The notes under the pieces are model-generated. The model made no database searches. It was not told the DNA's origin and saw only the letters and a list, made by a program, of their open reading frames with translations. Of a stretch of 64,000 nucleotides of DNA, positions 63,338 through 64,000 are shown in pieces. Source of the DNA: Stenotrophomonas sp. 610A2 (GTDB lineage Bacteria > Pseudomonadota > Gammaproteobacteria > Xanthomonadales > Xanthomonadaceae); assembly GCF_030549615.1 (NCBI RefSeq), contig NZ_CP130832.1:2418001-2482000 (forward strand). Direction: 5' to 3'. Position 1 is the stretch's first letter; each line of letters opens with the position of its first letter. Position numbers and translations under genes: made by a program.

Positions 63338-64000
63338 AGCGTCGCGCATTGTTGCAGGCGTTTGCGCTGGCTCCGCTGTTGTTTGGCGGGGGCAAGTTGC
63401 TGGCCATGCCCGCACAACGGGTGCTGCGCTTGGGTGAAACCAAGAGCACGCCGCAGCGGGTATTTGCCGCTGGCGCACCCGCGGCGGTACTGGTAGCGGC
63501 AATCGCACCGCAACGGCTGCTGGGTTGGCCCATGCGGGTTTCGCCTGCAGCACTGGCGCAGCTGCCTGCTTCATTGCGCAACCTGCCGATGGTCGGCCGG
63601 CTTGCCGGTCGTGGCAGCACCGTCAGCCTTGAACGCCTGCTTGAGCTGCAGCCGGATCTGGTGCTTGATGCCGGTGATTTCGACGCGAGCTACCGCGATT
63701 CCGCCGAGCGCGTTTGGCAGCAGACCGGTATTCCGGTCGAGCTGGTAGCCGGTCGCCTCCCCGATCATCCCGCACAGCTGCGCCATGTCGGCAGGCTGCT
63801 CGGCGTCACCGCGCGTGGCGAGGCCCTGGCGCGGGCAGCTGAAGCACAACTGGCGCTGGTGCGCGAAGTGCTCGCCACCCGCCCTGCCAGCTCACGCCCG
63901 ACGGTCTATTACGGTCGCGGCAGCGATGGTCTTGAAAGCGGCTTGGCCGGTTCGATCAACACGGAAGTCATCGAGTTCTGCGGTGGCCGCAATGTTGCCG
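63334..64000 (+). CDS. Periplasmic ABC binding protein (BtuF/FhuD-like), truncated by window end
   Basis: 222 codons visible. A signal peptide with RR near the start (KRRALLQAFALAPLLFGG), possibly Tat-like. The mature part fits the class III binding-protein fold for metal chelates (PF01497): VLRLG...PAAVLVAAIAPQRLLGWP, LPMVGRLAGRGSTVSLERLLELQPDLVLD, GIPVELV. Such proteins pass siderophores, haem or cobalamin to an ABC importer. ATGA overlap with DUF2478 and AGGAGGTGA before the ATG show tight coupling. The permease and ATPase genes probably follow outside the window. Confidence 0.88.
   Translation, partial: MKRRALLQAFALAPLLFGGGKLLAMPAQRVLRLGETKSTPQRVFAAGAPAAVLVAAIAPQRLLGWPMRVSPAALAQLPASLRNLPMVGRLAGRGSTVSLERLLELQPDLVLDAGDFDASYRDSAERVWQQTGIPVELVAGRLPDHPAQLRHVGRLLGVTARGEALARAAEAQLALVREVLATRPASSRPTVYYGRGSDGLESGLAGSINTEVIEFCGGRNVA

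Overview
The window is a GC-rich chromosomal segment from a gammaproteobacterium that most resembles Stenotrophomonas or a close relative (Xanthomonadaceae/Lysobacteraceae). Pointers are a DUF3247-type small protein, large TonB-dependent receptors with a FecI/FecR pair, a Pseudomonas/Xanthomonas-type LigD, YdeP-type formate dehydrogenase-like protein, and dense coding on both strands with short gaps. No rRNA, tRNA, CRISPR array, integrase or insertion sequence is visible. The taxonomic call is inference from gene content only.

Layout. (1) 0.5-5.5 kb: small SnoaL/NTF2-like proteins, a TetR regulator with a perfect palindromic operator, an SDR oxidoreductase with a basic N-terminal extension, a phospholipase-D type cardiolipin synthase and tiny hydrophilic ORFs; this has the flavour of a stress/stationary-phase neighbourhood. 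(2) 5.6-21.5 kb: DNA break repair. LigD (5.9-8.4 kb) and Ku (20.6-21.5 kb) form a two-component NHEJ system; between them lie a CHASE-GGDEF-EAL protein, several small genes (including a PQ-loop gene broken by an in-frame TAG) and the complete ligase-associated set exonuclease - ATP-dependent ligase - Lhr-like helicase - PdeM nuclease, with overlapping reading frames. A GIY-YIG-like protein sits directly after Ku. (3) 21.9-28.1 kb: FecI sigma, FecR anti-sigma, a 1022-residue TonB receptor with an STN signalling domain, and a secreted PHP-domain phosphoesterase. (4) 28.5-32.7 kb: DUF2306-like membrane protein, divergent SDR/LysR pair, serine beta-lactamase-like hydrolase with a TPR tail. (5) 32.9-44.8 kb: a surface module comprising a DUF3617 protein, a 2461-residue DUF11-repeat/OmpA protein and a 1239-residue outer-membrane protein. 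(6) 45.3-48.0 kb: orphan HicB-like protein and a histidine kinase/response regulator pair.

(7) 48.1-52.9 kb: a methionine locus. A methylenetetrahydrofolate reductase-like gene and a MetR-like LysR regulator read left; an FMN reductase, DUF1852 (MesX) and a core methionine synthase (MesD) read right. A TGAA-N5-TTCA MetR-type box and a second inverted repeat lie in the divergent promoter. MesD/MesX is an oxygen-dependent, folate- and cobalamin-independent methionine synthase system whose methyl donor was not established in the work I know.

(8) 53.0-64.0 kb: a DHFR/RibD-like reductase, a YhhN lysoplasmalogenase, then a molybdenum region: fdhD, a YdeP/FdhF-type molybdoenzyme, an EAL phosphodiesterase, modE, and, divergent from modE, a TonB receptor - DUF2478 - periplasmic binding protein operon that continues past the right end. 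The promoter of that operon carries a perfect FNR-type site (TTGAT-N4-ATCAA) and a perfect 8+8 bp ModE-like palindrome. I read this as a candidate ModE-controlled TonB/ABC route for molybdenum or tungsten (probably chelated) across both membranes; it is the most interesting candidate system in the window.
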